DNA from: an uncultured Lachnospiraceae bacterium
GTDB lineage: Bacteria > Bacillota > Clostridia > Lachnospirales > Lachnospiraceae
Assembly: GCA_910586755.1 (NCBI GenBank)
Contig: CAJUJM010000001.1
Location: 1 to 16,024, forward strand
Direction of reading: 5' to 3'
Length of the DNA: 16,024 nucleotides
This document shows positions 7,458 through 15,711 of this stretch, piece by piece. The position numbers were made by a program, and so were the translations under genes. The notes beneath the pieces were generated by a model. That model was not told where the DNA came from. It made no database searches and was given only the letters and a program-made list of their open reading frames with translations. Position 1 is the stretch's first letter. Every line of letters starts with the position of its first letter.

Positions 7458-9842
7458 ATGAATCAAAAAGCATTACAGACTTTAGAATACAATAAGATAA
7501 TCGCAAAGCTTGCAGAGTATGCCACCTCCCCTCTGGGAAGGGAACTCTGCAATGCTTTAATCCCCTCTTCCAACCTGGATGAGATCATACAGACCCAGAC
7601 AGAAACTACAGATGCCTTAACCCGGATACGCCAGAAAGGAGGCATCTCTTTCTCCGGTATCCATAGTATTTCGGACTCTTTAAAACGTCTGGAAATCGGC
7701 AGTTCTTTAGGCATAGTGGAACTTCTGTCTATAAGCTCCCAGCTTACCGTCGCCGCCAGGGCCAAATCCTACGGCCGTCATGAAGAGTCTCCGCTTCCCA
7801 GTGATTCTCTGGAAGAAATGTTCCGGGCCTTGGAGCCTTTAACTCCCTTAAATGCGGAGATTAAAAGGTGTATCCTCTCTGAAGATGAGATAAGCGATGA
7901 TGCCAGTCCTGGGCTCCGCCATGTACGCCGCCAGATGCGGGGAATCGGGGACCGGATCCACGTCCAGCTGAATTCTATTTTAAATTCCAGCCGCGCCTAT
8001 CTTCAGGATGCGGTGATTACTATGCGGGACGGCCGCTATTGCCTGCCGGTTAAGGTGGAGCACAAAGGCCAGGTAGCCGGTATGGTTCACGACCAATCCT
8101 CTACCGGCTCTACTCTTTTTATTGAGCCCATGGCCATTATTAAGCTGAATAATGAACTCCGCGAACTGGAAATTCAGGAAAAAAAGGAGATTGAAGCAGT
8201 TCTTGCAGATCTGAGCAATCAAACTGCGCCTTACACCGAAGCACTGAGAACCAATCAGGAAGTCCTTGCTAAGTTGGACTTTATTTTTGCAAAAGCCGCT
8301 CTGTCCCGCCATTACAAAGGCAGTGAGCCGAAGTTTAATAACAAAGGGGTTATCCACATCAAGGATGGCCGCCACCCCTTATTAGATCCTCAGAAGGTGG
8401 TCCCCATTACCATCCGTCTGGGAAAAGAGTTTGATCTGCTGATTGTAACCGGCCCTAATACCGGCGGTAAGACTGTTTCTTTGAAAACCGTGGGGCTTTT
8501 TACTCTTATGGGACAGTCGGGTCTTCATATCCCGGCCTTTGACGGCTCTGAGCTGGCAGTATTTGACCAGGTTTTCGCTGATATCGGAGATGAGCAGAGT
8601 ATTGAACAGAGTCTCAGCACCTTCTCCGCCCATATGACCAACATTGTAAAGATTCTGGCGGAAGCTGACGCCAAATCCCTGTGCCTTTTTGACGAGCTGG
8701 GCGCCGGTACGGATCCCACGGAAGGGGCGGCTCTGGCTATTGCCATTTTGACCTTCCTTCACAATATGCAGTGCCGGACTATGGCAACCACCCATTATAG
8801 CGAATTAAAGGTATTCGCCCTGTCTGCCCCTGGCGTGGAAAATGCATGCTGCGAATTTGATGTGGAAACCTTGCGGCCTACTTATCGTCTGCTTATTGGT
8901 ATTCCCGGCAAGAGCAACGCCTTTGCCATCTCCAAAAAGCTGGGCCTTCCCGACTACATTATTGAGGAGGCTAAAACCCACATTGAAAGCGGGGAAGAGG
9001 ATTTTGAGGATCTGCTGGCGCATCTGGAAGAAAGCAGATTAACCATTGAAAAGGAACAGTCAGAGATTGCTTCCTACAAAAATGAAATTTCCCAGCTTAA
9101 GGCCCGCCTGACTCAAAAGGAAGAACGGCTGGAGGAGCGCCGGGAAAAGCTGATCCGCAACGCTTCGGAGGAGGCAAGACGTATTCTTCAGGAGGCAAAA
9201 GATACAGCAGACCAGACAATTAAAAATATTAATAAAATGGCCGCTAATTCCGGCATTGACAATAAGGCTTTAGAGGCAGAGCGCGCCCGTCTTCGGGACA
9301 AGTTAAAAGATGCTGATCAACGTCTGGCTATAAAGCAGAAGGGTCCCAGGCAGACCATCTCCCCCAAAAAGCTGAAAATCGGCGACGGTGTACAGGTCCT
9401 AACCATGAATTTAAAAGGCACGGTCAGCTCTCTTCCCAATGCCAAAGGAGATCTCTATGTTCAGATGGGTATTCTCCGATCTCTGGTAAATATTAAAGAT
9501 CTAGAGCTTCTTCATGAACAGGATGTGTCCGGTCCTACCCTTGAAATCAAAAGGGCTAATACCGGCAGTGGTAAAATTAAGATGAGCAAGTCCGCCTCCA
9601 TTTCCCCTGAGGTAAACTTGATCGGCATGACTGTAGATGAGGCTCTTCCTGTTCTGGATAAGTATTTAGACGATGCCTATTTGGCCCACCTTCCCCAGGT
9701 ACGGGTTGTACACGGGCGGGGCACCGGCGCTTTAAAGGCCGGGGTACACAAACACTTAAAACGGCTGAAATATGTAAAAGACTTCCGCTTAGGGGAATTT
9801 GGTGAAGGAGATACCGGCGTCACAATCGTTACATTTAAGTAA
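7458..9842 (+). CDS. mutS2: MutS2 ATPase with Smr nuclease domain
   Basis: MutS2 is a MutS homologue without mismatch-recognition domains. It is linked in different species to suppressing recombination and, in Bacillus, to acting on collided ribosomes. Start: ATG at 7458-7460 with GGAGG (7448-7452) 5 bases upstream; an in-frame TTG at 7446 is before the site and rejected. The product is 794 residues, the normal length. Seen: core helical domain (about 1-300); ABC-type ATPase with Walker A GPNTGGKT (332-339), signature STFSAHM (387-393), Walker B LFDELGAGTD (410-419) and TTHYSELK; a long coiled coil (about 505-625); a KOW-like beta region (about 635-685); and a C-terminal Smr domain (about 718-794) with HGRGTGAL (752-759). 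It is first in a run with the two-component genes, and its stop codon abuts the next ribosome binding site, so cotranscription is very likely. Confidence 0.97.
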   Translation: MNQKALQTLEYNKIIAKLAEYATSPLGRELCNALIPSSNLDEIIQTQTETTDALTRIRQKGGISFSGIHSISDSLKRLEIGSSLGIVELLSISSQLTVAARAKSYGRHEESPLPSDSLEEMFRALEPLTPLNAEIKRCILSEDEISDDASPGLRHVRRQMRGIGDRIHVQLNSILNSSRAYLQDAVITMRDGRYCLPVKVEHKGQVAGMVHDQSSTGSTLFIEPMAIIKLNNELRELEIQEKKEIEAVLADLSNQTAPYTEALRTNQEVLAKLDFIFAKAALSRHYKGSEPKFNNKGVIHIKDGRHPLLDPQKVVPITIRLGKEFDLLIVTGPNTGGKTVSLKTVGLFTLMGQSGLHIPAFDGSELAVFDQVFADIGDEQSIEQSLSTFSAHMTNIVKILAEADAKSLCLFDELGAGTDPTEGAALAIAILTFLHNMQCRTMATTHYSELKVFALSAPGVENACCEFDVETLRPTYRLLIGIPGKSNAFAISKKLGLPDYIIEEAKTHIESGEEDFEDLLAHLEESRLTIEKEQSEIASYKNEISQLKARLTQKEERLEERREKLIRNASEEARRILQEAKDTADQTIKNINKMAANSGIDNKALEAERARLRDKLKDADQRLAIKQKGPRQTISPKKLKIGDGVQVLTMNLKGTVSSLPNAKGDLYVQMGILRSLVNIKDLELLHEQDVSGPTLEIKRANTGSGKIKMSKSASISPEVNLIGMTVDEALPVLDKYLDDAYLAHLPQVRVVHGRGTGALKAGVHKHLKRLKYVKDFRLGEFGEGDTGVTIVTFK

Positions 9843-9851
9843 GGAGGTATT

Positions 9852-10562
9852 ATGGCAGAAAAGCAGAAAATTCTTATTGTAGATGATGATGCAAATATTG
9901 CGGAGTTGATTTCTCTGTATTTGGAAAAAGAATGTTTTGAGACACAGATTGTAGGGGACGGGGAGGAAGCATTACAGGTATTCCCTGTTTTTAAGCCTAA
10001 TTTAATCCTCTTGGATCTGATGCTGCCGGGTATTGACGGCTATCAGGTCTGCCGGGAGCTTCGCAGCTCCTCCCAGGTGCCAATTATTATGTTGTCCGCC
10101 AAAGGTGAGATTTTTGATAAGGTTCTGGGATTGGAGCTGGGGGCCGACGACTATATGATCAAGCCTTTTGACTCTAAGGAACTGGTTGCCAGGGTAAAAG
10201 CAGTGCTGCGGCGTTACCAGACAGCTCCCCCTCCTTCAGCCCCCACTTTGGATCAGCAGGGTAATTTTGTGGAATACCCCAATCTGATTGTCAACCTGAC
10301 CAATTACTCGGTTACCTATATGGGCCATTCTATTGAAATGCCGCCTAAGGAGCTGGAGCTTTTATATTTCCTGGCCTCTTCCCCCAATCAGGTATTTACC
10401 AGAGAACAGCTTTTAGATAATATCTGGGGATATGAATATATTGGGGATACCCGGACAGTAGACGTACATATCAAACGTCTTCGGGAAAAAATTAAAGATG
10501 ACAAAAACTGGGCTCTTACAACGGTGTGGGGAATTGGTTATAAGTTTGAGGTGAAGCGATGA
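9852..10562 (+). CDS. OmpR/PhoB-family response regulator
   Basis: A 236-residue DNA-binding response regulator. Seen: receiver domain with acidic pocket Asp11-Asp13 (VDDD), phosphoacceptor Asp55 (LILLDLMLPG), Ser82 and Lys104 (IKPFD); then a Pro-rich linker (about 122-135); then a winged-helix domain (about 140-236) with the typical PPKELELL, TRTVDVHIKRLREKI and WGIGYKF segments. AAGGAGG lies directly before the ATG and overlaps the mutS2 stop. The histidine kinase gene overlaps its stop by ATGA, marking a cognate pair. The target genes are not shown by sequence; the two downstream wall-binding proteins are the natural candidates, along with autoregulation. Closest named relatives would be VanR/PhoB-like regulators, but the symbol cannot be assigned. 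Confidence 0.95.
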   Translation: MAEKQKILIVDDDANIAELISLYLEKECFETQIVGDGEEALQVFPVFKPNLILLDLMLPGIDGYQVCRELRSSSQVPIIMLSAKGEIFDKVLGLELGADDYMIKPFDSKELVARVKAVLRRYQTAPPPSAPTLDQQGNFVEYPNLIVNLTNYSVTYMGHSIEMPPKELELLYFLASSPNQVFTREQLLDNIWGYEYIGDTRTVDVHIKRLREKIKDDKNWALTTVWGIGYKFEVKR

Positions 10563-11971
10563 ATCACTCTCTGTATTCCAAGTTTCTTTTGGGATATCTG
10601 ATGTTTGGACTTCTGGGCTTTGTTACCATTGCTACCCTGTCTTCCCAGTTGGTGCAGCAATACCTGATTGAGCGCCTTTCAGAAACCATGTATGATCAGG
10701 CTACCATTATCGCGGACCGGTTCAGCAATATGTATAACGGCGTACCCTTGGATTTGGAGGCAACCTCTTATCAGGTGGATTCCCTGTCTCAGTTTATCCA
10801 ATCAGATATCTGGGTGGTTGATCAGAATGGTTCTATCATTGTGGACAGCAATAACTCCCTGCGGGAAAACCAGGTAATTGAAAATTTTAATCCCACTGCG
10901 ATAGGGAATCGCTCTTATGGCATCGGCAATTACTATGGCCTGTATCCCCACGATGTTATCAGTGTTTCCGCCCCAATTACAGGTAATTACAACACTTATG
11001 GCTATATTCTGATTCACAGTCCTGTATCTCAGTTGGAACCGGAGGAAAACCGGATCTTAAACATTGTTTATATTACCGGCGTGATTATTTTCGGTCTGTC
11101 CCTTATTATCCTTCTGGTATTTACCAAGACCGTATACTTTCCCCTCCGCCGTATTACTGTAGGTGCTAACGAATATGCTGCAGGTAATCTGGCCTACTCA
11201 ATTAAAGTGGACACTCAGGATGAAATGGGATATCTGGCTGCTACCCTAAACTACATGTCCAGTGAGCTAAATAAGCTGGAGGAGTACCAAAAAACTTTTA
11301 TTGCCAATGTATCCCACGATTTTCGTTCTCCTCTTACCTCTATCAAAGGGTATCTGGAGGCGATCCTGGACGGAACCATCCCGCCTCAAATGCAGGAAAA
11401 ATATTTAAACCGCGTAATCTCCGAAACGGAGCGGCTAAACAAGCTGACCCAGGGAATGTTGACCTTAAACTCTCTGGATAGTAAGGGATATCTGTCCAGA
11501 ACCAATTTCGACATTAACCGAACCATCAAAGATACCGCCGCTTCCTTTGAGGTTACCTGCAATGCCAGGGATATTTCTTTTGACTTGACTTTTTCTGATT
11601 CTATTCAGATGGTCTATGCAGATCTGGGAAAAATCCAGCAGGTCCTTTATAATCTGATCGATAATGCCATTAAGTTCAGCCACAACGGCGGAATCATTTA
11701 TATCCAGACCTCCCTCCGCAGGGAAAAAGTTTTTATCTCCGTAAAAGACTGCGGCATCGGGATTCCAAAGGAAAACCTGAAAAAAATATGGGAACGGTTT
11801 TATAAATCCGATGCCTCCAGAGGGAAAGATAAAAAGGGAACTGGCCTTGGGCTTGCAATTGTAAAGGAGATTGTTCAGTCTCACGGGGAAAATATTGATG
11901 TTATCAGTACCCAGGATGTTGGCACTGAGTTTATTTTCAGCCTACCCCGGGCTTCCAGTCCCAATATCTAA
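10559..11971 (+). CDS. HAMP-domain sensor histidine kinase
   Basis: A 470-residue membrane sensor kinase and the cognate partner of the preceding regulator (ATGA overlap). Seen: membrane segment 1 (about 9-31); an extracellular domain of about 135 residues (32-165) that may adopt a Cache/PAS-like fold; membrane segment 2 (about 166-189); HAMP linker (about 190-243); HisKA with phosphoacceptor His253 (FIANVSHDFRSPLTS); and a HATPase domain with N box NLIDNA (365-370), G1 box DCGIGIP (397-403) and G2 box GTGLGLAIV (427-435). All catalytic motifs are intact. The start lies within the end of the response regulator, implying translational coupling. The signal is unknown; the extracellular domain plus the downstream wall-binding proteins point to an envelope or surface cue, which is inference. 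Confidence 0.95.
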   Translation: MNHSLYSKFLLGYLMFGLLGFVTIATLSSQLVQQYLIERLSETMYDQATIIADRFSNMYNGVPLDLEATSYQVDSLSQFIQSDIWVVDQNGSIIVDSNNSLRENQVIENFNPTAIGNRSYGIGNYYGLYPHDVISVSAPITGNYNTYGYILIHSPVSQLEPEENRILNIVYITGVIIFGLSLIILLVFTKTVYFPLRRITVGANEYAAGNLAYSIKVDTQDEMGYLAATLNYMSSELNKLEEYQKTFIANVSHDFRSPLTSIKGYLEAILDGTIPPQMQEKYLNRVISETERLNKLTQGMLTLNSLDSKGYLSRTNFDINRTIKDTAASFEVTCNARDISFDLTFSDSIQMVYADLGKIQQVLYNLIDNAIKFSHNGGIIYIQTSLRREKVFISVKDCGIGIPKENLKKIWERFYKSDASRGKDKKGTGLGLAIVKEIVQSHGENIDVISTQDVGTEFIFSLPRASSPNI

Positions 11972-12022
11972 CCGGGCCGGATTTCACTTCACTGCATAAA
12001 TTTTTTAGAAAGGATGAGATCT

Positions 12023-13012
12023 ATGAAGCTTATTAAAAAACTAGGCGCAATTTTTGCTGCCGCCGCACTTTTTTCCGCTGTCGCTGCATCTGTCTCTTTT
12101 GCGGCACGTTTGGAAGATGTTACCCTTCAGTTCTCCATAGGCCCTCGTAATGATTATACCTATCCTGAGCTGACGGTAACTCCCATGGAAAAAACCTTGT
12201 ACTATGTGGACAGCGCCGCTTTCATTGAGTATGTAAATCCTTATACCCATCAGCCAAACCGCTATCCCACTGCTGAGATTGTAATAAAACCGGCAGAAGG
12301 CTACACCTTTAAGTCCTCCTCTCAAAGCTATTTTGCTCTTCTTGGTCTGGATGCAAAGTATATTGAGGCCCGTAAGTCCGGCGACAGCAAGACCTTAACT
12401 CTGACGGTAGAGTTTCGGACAATGGGAAACAGCACCATCGCACCCCCGTCTAATGTCACACTGGACAATAACGGCCTGGCTTCCTGGTCTCCGGTAGACG
12501 ATGCCGGCTCTTATGAAGTAACTCTTCTGCGAAACGGAAAGGCAGACAATTCTACCAAAAACACAGTTACGGGAACCAGTCTGAATATCGGCTCTATGGT
12601 TAACAGAACCGGAGATTACAGCGTCCGTGTCGCTGCAATCAGCCGTTACGATACTAAGGTAAAAAGCTCTTATTCCCAATCCGGCCCTGTTTTGGTTGAC
12701 GACTCTGTCTTAGCCGGCTTTTCTGCCAATGCTGCCTCTTATGAGAACGGCGCCGGACGCTGGGTGGAGTCAAATGGAAATTATTGGTATGAAAATCCGG
12801 ACGGCACCTGGCCTGCTTCCGGGTGGCAGGAGATTGACGGAAGCTGGTATTTCTTTAATTCCCAGGGTTACCGTCAGACCGGCTGGATCCTTTGGAAAAA
12901 TCAGCAGTATTACTGCGATAGCGATGGAAAGATGCTTGTGGATGCCATTACTCCTGACGGCTATTATGTAGACGGAAACGGTATTTGGCATACAGAAAGG
13001 ACAGGTTTATGA
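12023..13012 (+). CDS. Secreted cell-wall-binding repeat protein, copy 1
   Basis: A 329-residue exported protein. Start: ATG at 12023-12025 with AAAGGA about 10 bases upstream; an in-frame ATG at 12014 sits on that site and is rejected. Seen: a signal peptide (Lys-rich, hydrophobic, cleavage likely after VSFA, about residue 27); an N-terminal beta-rich region (about 28-135); a fibronectin III-like segment (about 140-225, with LASWSPVDDAGSYEV and VRVAAISRYD); and C-terminal aromatic choline-binding-type wall repeats (about 244-325, with NYWYENPDGTW, GSWYFFN, QTGWI). Such repeats hold proteins non-covalently on wall polymers. It follows the kinase by 51 bases without a terminator and overlaps its paralogue by ATGA. 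It has no catalytic domain, so it may be a structural or sensory accessory of the two-component system. Confidence 0.85.
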   Translation: MKLIKKLGAIFAAAALFSAVAASVSFAARLEDVTLQFSIGPRNDYTYPELTVTPMEKTLYYVDSAAFIEYVNPYTHQPNRYPTAEIVIKPAEGYTFKSSSQSYFALLGLDAKYIEARKSGDSKTLTLTVEFRTMGNSTIAPPSNVTLDNNGLASWSPVDDAGSYEVTLLRNGKADNSTKNTVTGTSLNIGSMVNRTGDYSVRVAAISRYDTKVKSSYSQSGPVLVDDSVLAGFSANAASYENGAGRWVESNGNYWYENPDGTWPASGWQEIDGSWYFFNSQGYRQTGWILWKNQQYYCDSDGKMLVDAITPDGYYVDGNGIWHTERTGL

Positions 13013-14013
13013 AAAATATCAGAAAGCTTTACGCCCTGCTTCTTTCTTCCTCCCTTCTGGCTCTTTTAATTCCCGGCACTGCTTTTGCCCGGGAAAAAAT
13101 AGAAGAGATTTCCCTGAATTTTTCTGCAGATTTAGATGCCGATGAGGAATGGCCTGCTGTAAGAGTCAGCGGCGATGAGGAAGGATATTTAATTGATGAT
13201 TTTAAATTTCAGGTAAACCAGTCAGAAAAATATCCCCAGGGAGTGGTTACTCTAATTGCAGACGATGACTACTATTTCGGTACCATTAAAGCGTCCAACT
13301 GCACATTAGAAGGGGAAGGCGCGGTTTATGTGAAAGCAATTAAGAAAACCAGCAGTCAGCTGAATTTAACCGTATCCTTCCGCGAAATGGGTGACGGACA
13401 GATTCAAAGCCCCAGCAGTCTTGGATGGCTTCGGGACGGCTCTGTTTTCTGGGACAGGATTCCCGCCGCAAAAGCATACCAGGTTCGCCTGATGAAAGAC
13501 GGAAAATCACTTATTCCTGAGTCTCTTGAAACCACTGGCTGCTCCTTCGATTTTTCTTCGCATATCACCGCCCCTGGCAATTATTATTTTCGGGTGCGGG
13601 CAATCAGCCGTTATAATGCTTCTACTACCAGTGAGTGGGTAAACTCTCCGACTTATCAGGTGGACGAAGCCAGCCTGGCACACATCCAGGCTGACAGCCC
13701 ACAACCGCCGGATACTCCTGGCAGATGGATTTTTGATAACAATGTTTGGTATTGGGAAAATCCGGATGGAAACCGCGCTTCTTCCCAGTGGGTGTTCTAC
13801 AATGGCGGCCGGTATTATTTAAATGCTGATGCCGGAATGGCCACAGGCTGGAACTGGATCAAAGGTTCTGACGGCTTAAGCCGCTGCTATTATTTTAATT
13901 CTGCTTCAGGCGGGGAGCTGGGCAGGCTTTACACAAATTCCACTGCCCCCGACGGATCTGCTGTCAATGAGGATGGCGCCTGGATTTTAAATGGAGTGGT
14001 GCAAACTCGATAA
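13009..14013 (+). CDS. Secreted cell-wall-binding repeat protein, copy 2
   Basis: A 334-residue paralogue of the preceding protein. Start: ATG at 13009-13011, overlapping the upstream TGA, with AAAGGA 7 bases before it; the frame also opens earlier at 12985 but that lies inside gene 1. Seen: a signal peptide ending at AFA (about residue 27); an N-terminal beta region rich in Asp/Glu; a fibronectin III-like segment (about 133-218, with GSVFWDRIPAAKAYQV and FRVRAISRY); and C-terminal wall-binding repeats (about 238-330, with NVWYWENPDG and GRYYLNADAGMATGWNW). It shares with copy 1 the landmarks LTV-FR-MG, RAISRY/AAISRY, GRW and YWENPDG/WYENPDG at the same relative places, but is otherwise diverged, so the duplication is old. 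It is the last gene before a strong terminator. Function beyond wall binding is unknown. Confidence 0.85.
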   Translation: MKNIRKLYALLLSSSLLALLIPGTAFAREKIEEISLNFSADLDADEEWPAVRVSGDEEGYLIDDFKFQVNQSEKYPQGVVTLIADDDYYFGTIKASNCTLEGEGAVYVKAIKKTSSQLNLTVSFREMGDGQIQSPSSLGWLRDGSVFWDRIPAAKAYQVRLMKDGKSLIPESLETTGCSFDFSSHITAPGNYYFRVRAISRYNASTTSEWVNSPTYQVDEASLAHIQADSPQPPDTPGRWIFDNNVWYWENPDGNRASSQWVFYNGGRYYLNADAGMATGWNWIKGSDGLSRCYYFNSASGGELGRLYTNSTAPDGSAVNEDGAWILNGVVQTR

Positions 14014-14023
14014 AGCTAAGAGA

Positions 14024-14079
14024 GGCGTTGCAAAACAGGCTGATTACTCATCTGTTTTGCAACGCCCCATTTTCTTTTT
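14024..14079 (+). terminator. Strong Rho-independent terminator of the mutS2 operon
   Basis: GGCGTTGCAAAACAG (14024-14038) pairs perfectly with CTGTTTTGCAACGCC (14052-14066) around a 13-base loop. It is followed by CCATTTTCTTTTT. It ends the run that began at mutS2. On the minus strand the tail is only TCTCTTAG, so it may serve the convergent gene at 14122 poorly. Confidence 0.93.
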
Positions 14080-14121
14080 ACCAATACTGTTTTTAGGAAA
14101 TCCTATCTATCACACACTCTC

Positions 14122-14682
14122 TTAACTTTTATTTCCAAGATAATTGCATGATACGCTCACACTATACGTTGCCCATCCTCCGAGATTTCTGTTTACTTTA
14201 CAACTATATTTGACAGTAGCTTTTGATGAGCCTTCTCCGGATGTAGTAGTTCCTAGATCCTCATAGTCACTTATTCCTCCACCTGAATTATACCGTCCAT
14301 CTTCACTGAGTACGTATACAGTCTGTGCTACACTATCATATTCAAATTTACCAGTTACCTCTACAGAGCCTGTGCTGCCATAACTTTTAGTTTTCGTATA
14401 CGTCTTAGCCCCGGCAGCTCTCAATGTAGCGGCTTCATTACTTACATAAGTTCTTTCTACATAAGGTGTGCCATCTTCTTCCATTCCCCAAAATTCTTCA
14501 ACAAGAATTCCTTTGGATAAATCTGGTCCTTTATCCTCCATTCTCAATTGTGCTATAGCCGTATTTGTATCTACGGATGTATCAGCACTGGATGTGTTAG
14601 CGGCCATAGCTTGTGGTGCAGCTACAATACTAACAGTTAACCCCACTAATAACGCTGTTGTACATTTTTTCAGTTTTTTCAT
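14122..14682 (-). CDS. Small secreted protein of unknown function
   Basis: A 186-residue protein with a clear signal peptide (Lys-rich start, hydrophobic core, cleavage likely after AMA at about residue 27). I do not recognise the family with certainty; it loosely recalls small exported Firmicutes proteins such as the DUF6147 type. The mature part is Ser/Thr/Gly-rich and probably beta-structured. It has an acidic segment (EEFWGMEEDGTPYVE, 62-76) and two cysteines near the C-terminus (Cys161, Cys179) that could form a disulfide. There is no LPXTG or wall-repeat anchor, so it is likely released. The start is backed by AAAGGAG 8 bases upstream and a strong promoter. It is divergent from the membrane protein at 15031. 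It is AT-richer than the mutS2 operon and may be accessory. A bacteriocin-like or signalling role is possible but not shown. Confidence 0.75.
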   Translation of the reverse strand: MKKLKKCTTALLVGLTVSIVAAPQAMAANTSSADTSVDTNTAIAQLRMEDKGPDLSKGILVEEFWGMEEDGTPYVERTYVSNEAATLRAAGAKTYTKTKSYGSTGSVEVTGKFEYDSVAQTVYVLSEDGRYNSGGGISDYEDLGTTTSGEGSSKATVKYSCKVNRNLGGWATYSVSVSCNYLGNKS

Positions 14683-14725
14683 TCTCTCTTCTCCTTTGTA
14701 TATTTTTTGTAACCCTTACTTTTAG

Positions 14726-14753
14726 ATAATATCATATTTTATGTATTAGTCAA
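14726..14753 (-). promoter_or_regulatory. Promoter of the small secreted protein gene
   Basis: On the minus strand TTGACT (14748-14753) is followed after 16 bases by TATTAT (14726-14731). A TGA just before gives an extended -10. The -35 is within one base of consensus. The start codon is about 44 bases downstream. Confidence 0.75.
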
Positions 14754-14777
14754 TATAATACCTAAAAATATGATATT
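14728..14777. repeat. 13-bp perfect inverted repeat straddling the promoter
   Basis: AATATCATATTTT (14728-14740) is the exact reverse complement of AAAATATGATATT (14765-14777), with a 24-base spacer. The left arm overlaps the -10 and spacer of the leftward promoter, the -35 box lies in the loop, and the right arm is just upstream. This arrangement suits a repressor or activator operator bound by a dimer or tetramer. Chance is not negligible in AT-rich DNA. Confidence 0.55.
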
Positions 14778-14968
14778 TATTTTTACACATATAAATTAAC
14801 TTTCCCTGCCTAATACCCTTTCTTTAAAAATCACAAATCGGTTCCCAACAATAAATAGGCAAAGAAATTCTCGATCAAACAAACATTATTACTACATATT
14901 TTCTATTTAAATCTACAATTTCTAAAAATTTATCGAACAAAAAACCGGAATAACTTGTTATTTTATGA

Positions 14969-14997
14969 TTGATTTTTTTTAGTTTTTCTGGTATAGT
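14969..14997 (+). promoter_or_regulatory. Promoter of the membrane protein gene
   Basis: TTGATT (14969-14974) and TATAGT (14992-14997) are separated by 17 bases, and TGG before the latter gives an extended -10. A strong AAAGGAGG site follows (15017-15024) before the ATG at 15031. Confidence 0.75.
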
Positions 14998-15030
14998 TAA
15001 AATATACAATATATTAAAAGGAGGTGCTTT

Positions 15031-15711
15031 ATGATAAATAATAGTGAAAAAACGCTAGTTAGTACTTTCAAAGGTATAGCAACAGAAGAAAATAATATTA
15101 ATTTTTTCAATGATAATAAAAATAAAGCAAGTAAGAAAAGCAAAACCATTTTCCTTTCCAGCTGCCTTACACTATTGCTATTAGCCGGTTTCTTAACATT
15201 TGCACGCTTTTATGAAATTCCCCTTCCTTTTGATAGCTACCGCATGTCGGTAGAGTTAATGCCATGCACAGTAGTAATCAATGAAAATGGGAAGGTTTCA
15301 TGGAAAAATTTGGAATCTGCAAAATCCAAAGGCATAGTCCCAGATGATTATGAAAATGTAATAAATGTGTTACACCGCAATTATCAGGGAATCAATGGTA
15401 TTTCTGAAAGTTCCACAGGCAGGACAATTAATCGAAATGGTGAAGATGTAAGGCTGGTCTATTACTGCTACTCAAAAACACTCTGGAACAGCTTGTTTAA
15501 GGATCCGGATCTGGAAGAATATAGTGAAAGCGGCAGAAGTACAGGAACAGATATGTATGGCGACAATTATGAAAGTTTAAATTATGAACCACAAATGACA
15601 GAGGTCTATTATTTGCCGCTTCGGGATTTATACAAAATAAATGCTCTTTCTGATACAGAATATGACAGCTTAAGAGCGGATTCTGAGTTGATTTGGAGGG
15701 GAACTATTTAA
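15031..15711 (+). CDS. Single-pass membrane protein of unknown function
   Basis: A 226-residue protein that I do not recognise. Seen: a hydrophilic, Asn/Lys-rich N-terminus (1-37); one membrane segment (about 39-58, FLSSCLTLLLLAGFLTF), preceded by KKSK, which by the positive-inside rule puts the N-terminus in the cytoplasm; and a hydrophilic external part (59-226) with Cys79 and Cys146 that could pair. No enzymatic motif is visible. AAAGGAGG lies 6 bases before the ATG. It is transcribed divergently from the small secreted protein, under its own strong promoter. That pairing would fit a secreted factor with its membrane partner, immunity protein or receptor, but nothing in the sequence proves a link. 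An anti-sigma-like topology was considered; no anti-sigma motif is seen. AT-rich, probably accessory. Confidence 0.72.
   Translation: MINNSEKTLVSTFKGIATEENNINFFNDNKNKASKKSKTIFLSSCLTLLLLAGFLTFARFYEIPLPFDSYRMSVELMPCTVVINENGKVSWKNLESAKSKGIVPDDYENVINVLHRNYQGINGISESSTGRTINRNGEDVRLVYYCYSKTLWNSLFKDPDLEEYSESGRSTGTDMYGDNYESLNYEPQMTEVYYLPLRDLYKINALSDTEYDSLRADSELIWRGTI

Larger units (their letters stand above)
14683..15030. other. AT-rich divergent control region
   Basis: This is 348 bases without a recognisable gene between two divergent genes. It holds a promoter for each direction and a 13-bp inverted repeat around the leftward promoter, listed separately. The middle (about 14790-14960) is very AT-rich and shows no strong hairpin, tRNA-like or riboswitch-like structure that I can support. 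Confidence 0.6.

Noticed and set aside
7980..8795. Minus-strand open frames inside mutS2
   Set aside because: They are shadows of the mutS2 coding frame, whose ATPase motifs occupy the same bases.
14100..14121. Small palindrome TAGGATTTCCTA near the end of the secreted protein gene as a terminator
   Set aside because: The stem is only 5 bp and on the minus strand it is followed by A residues rather than a T-run.
14951..15030. Possible leader RNA or riboswitch upstream of the membrane protein
   Set aside because: The distance from -10 to start codon is only about 33 bases, too short for a structured riboswitch.
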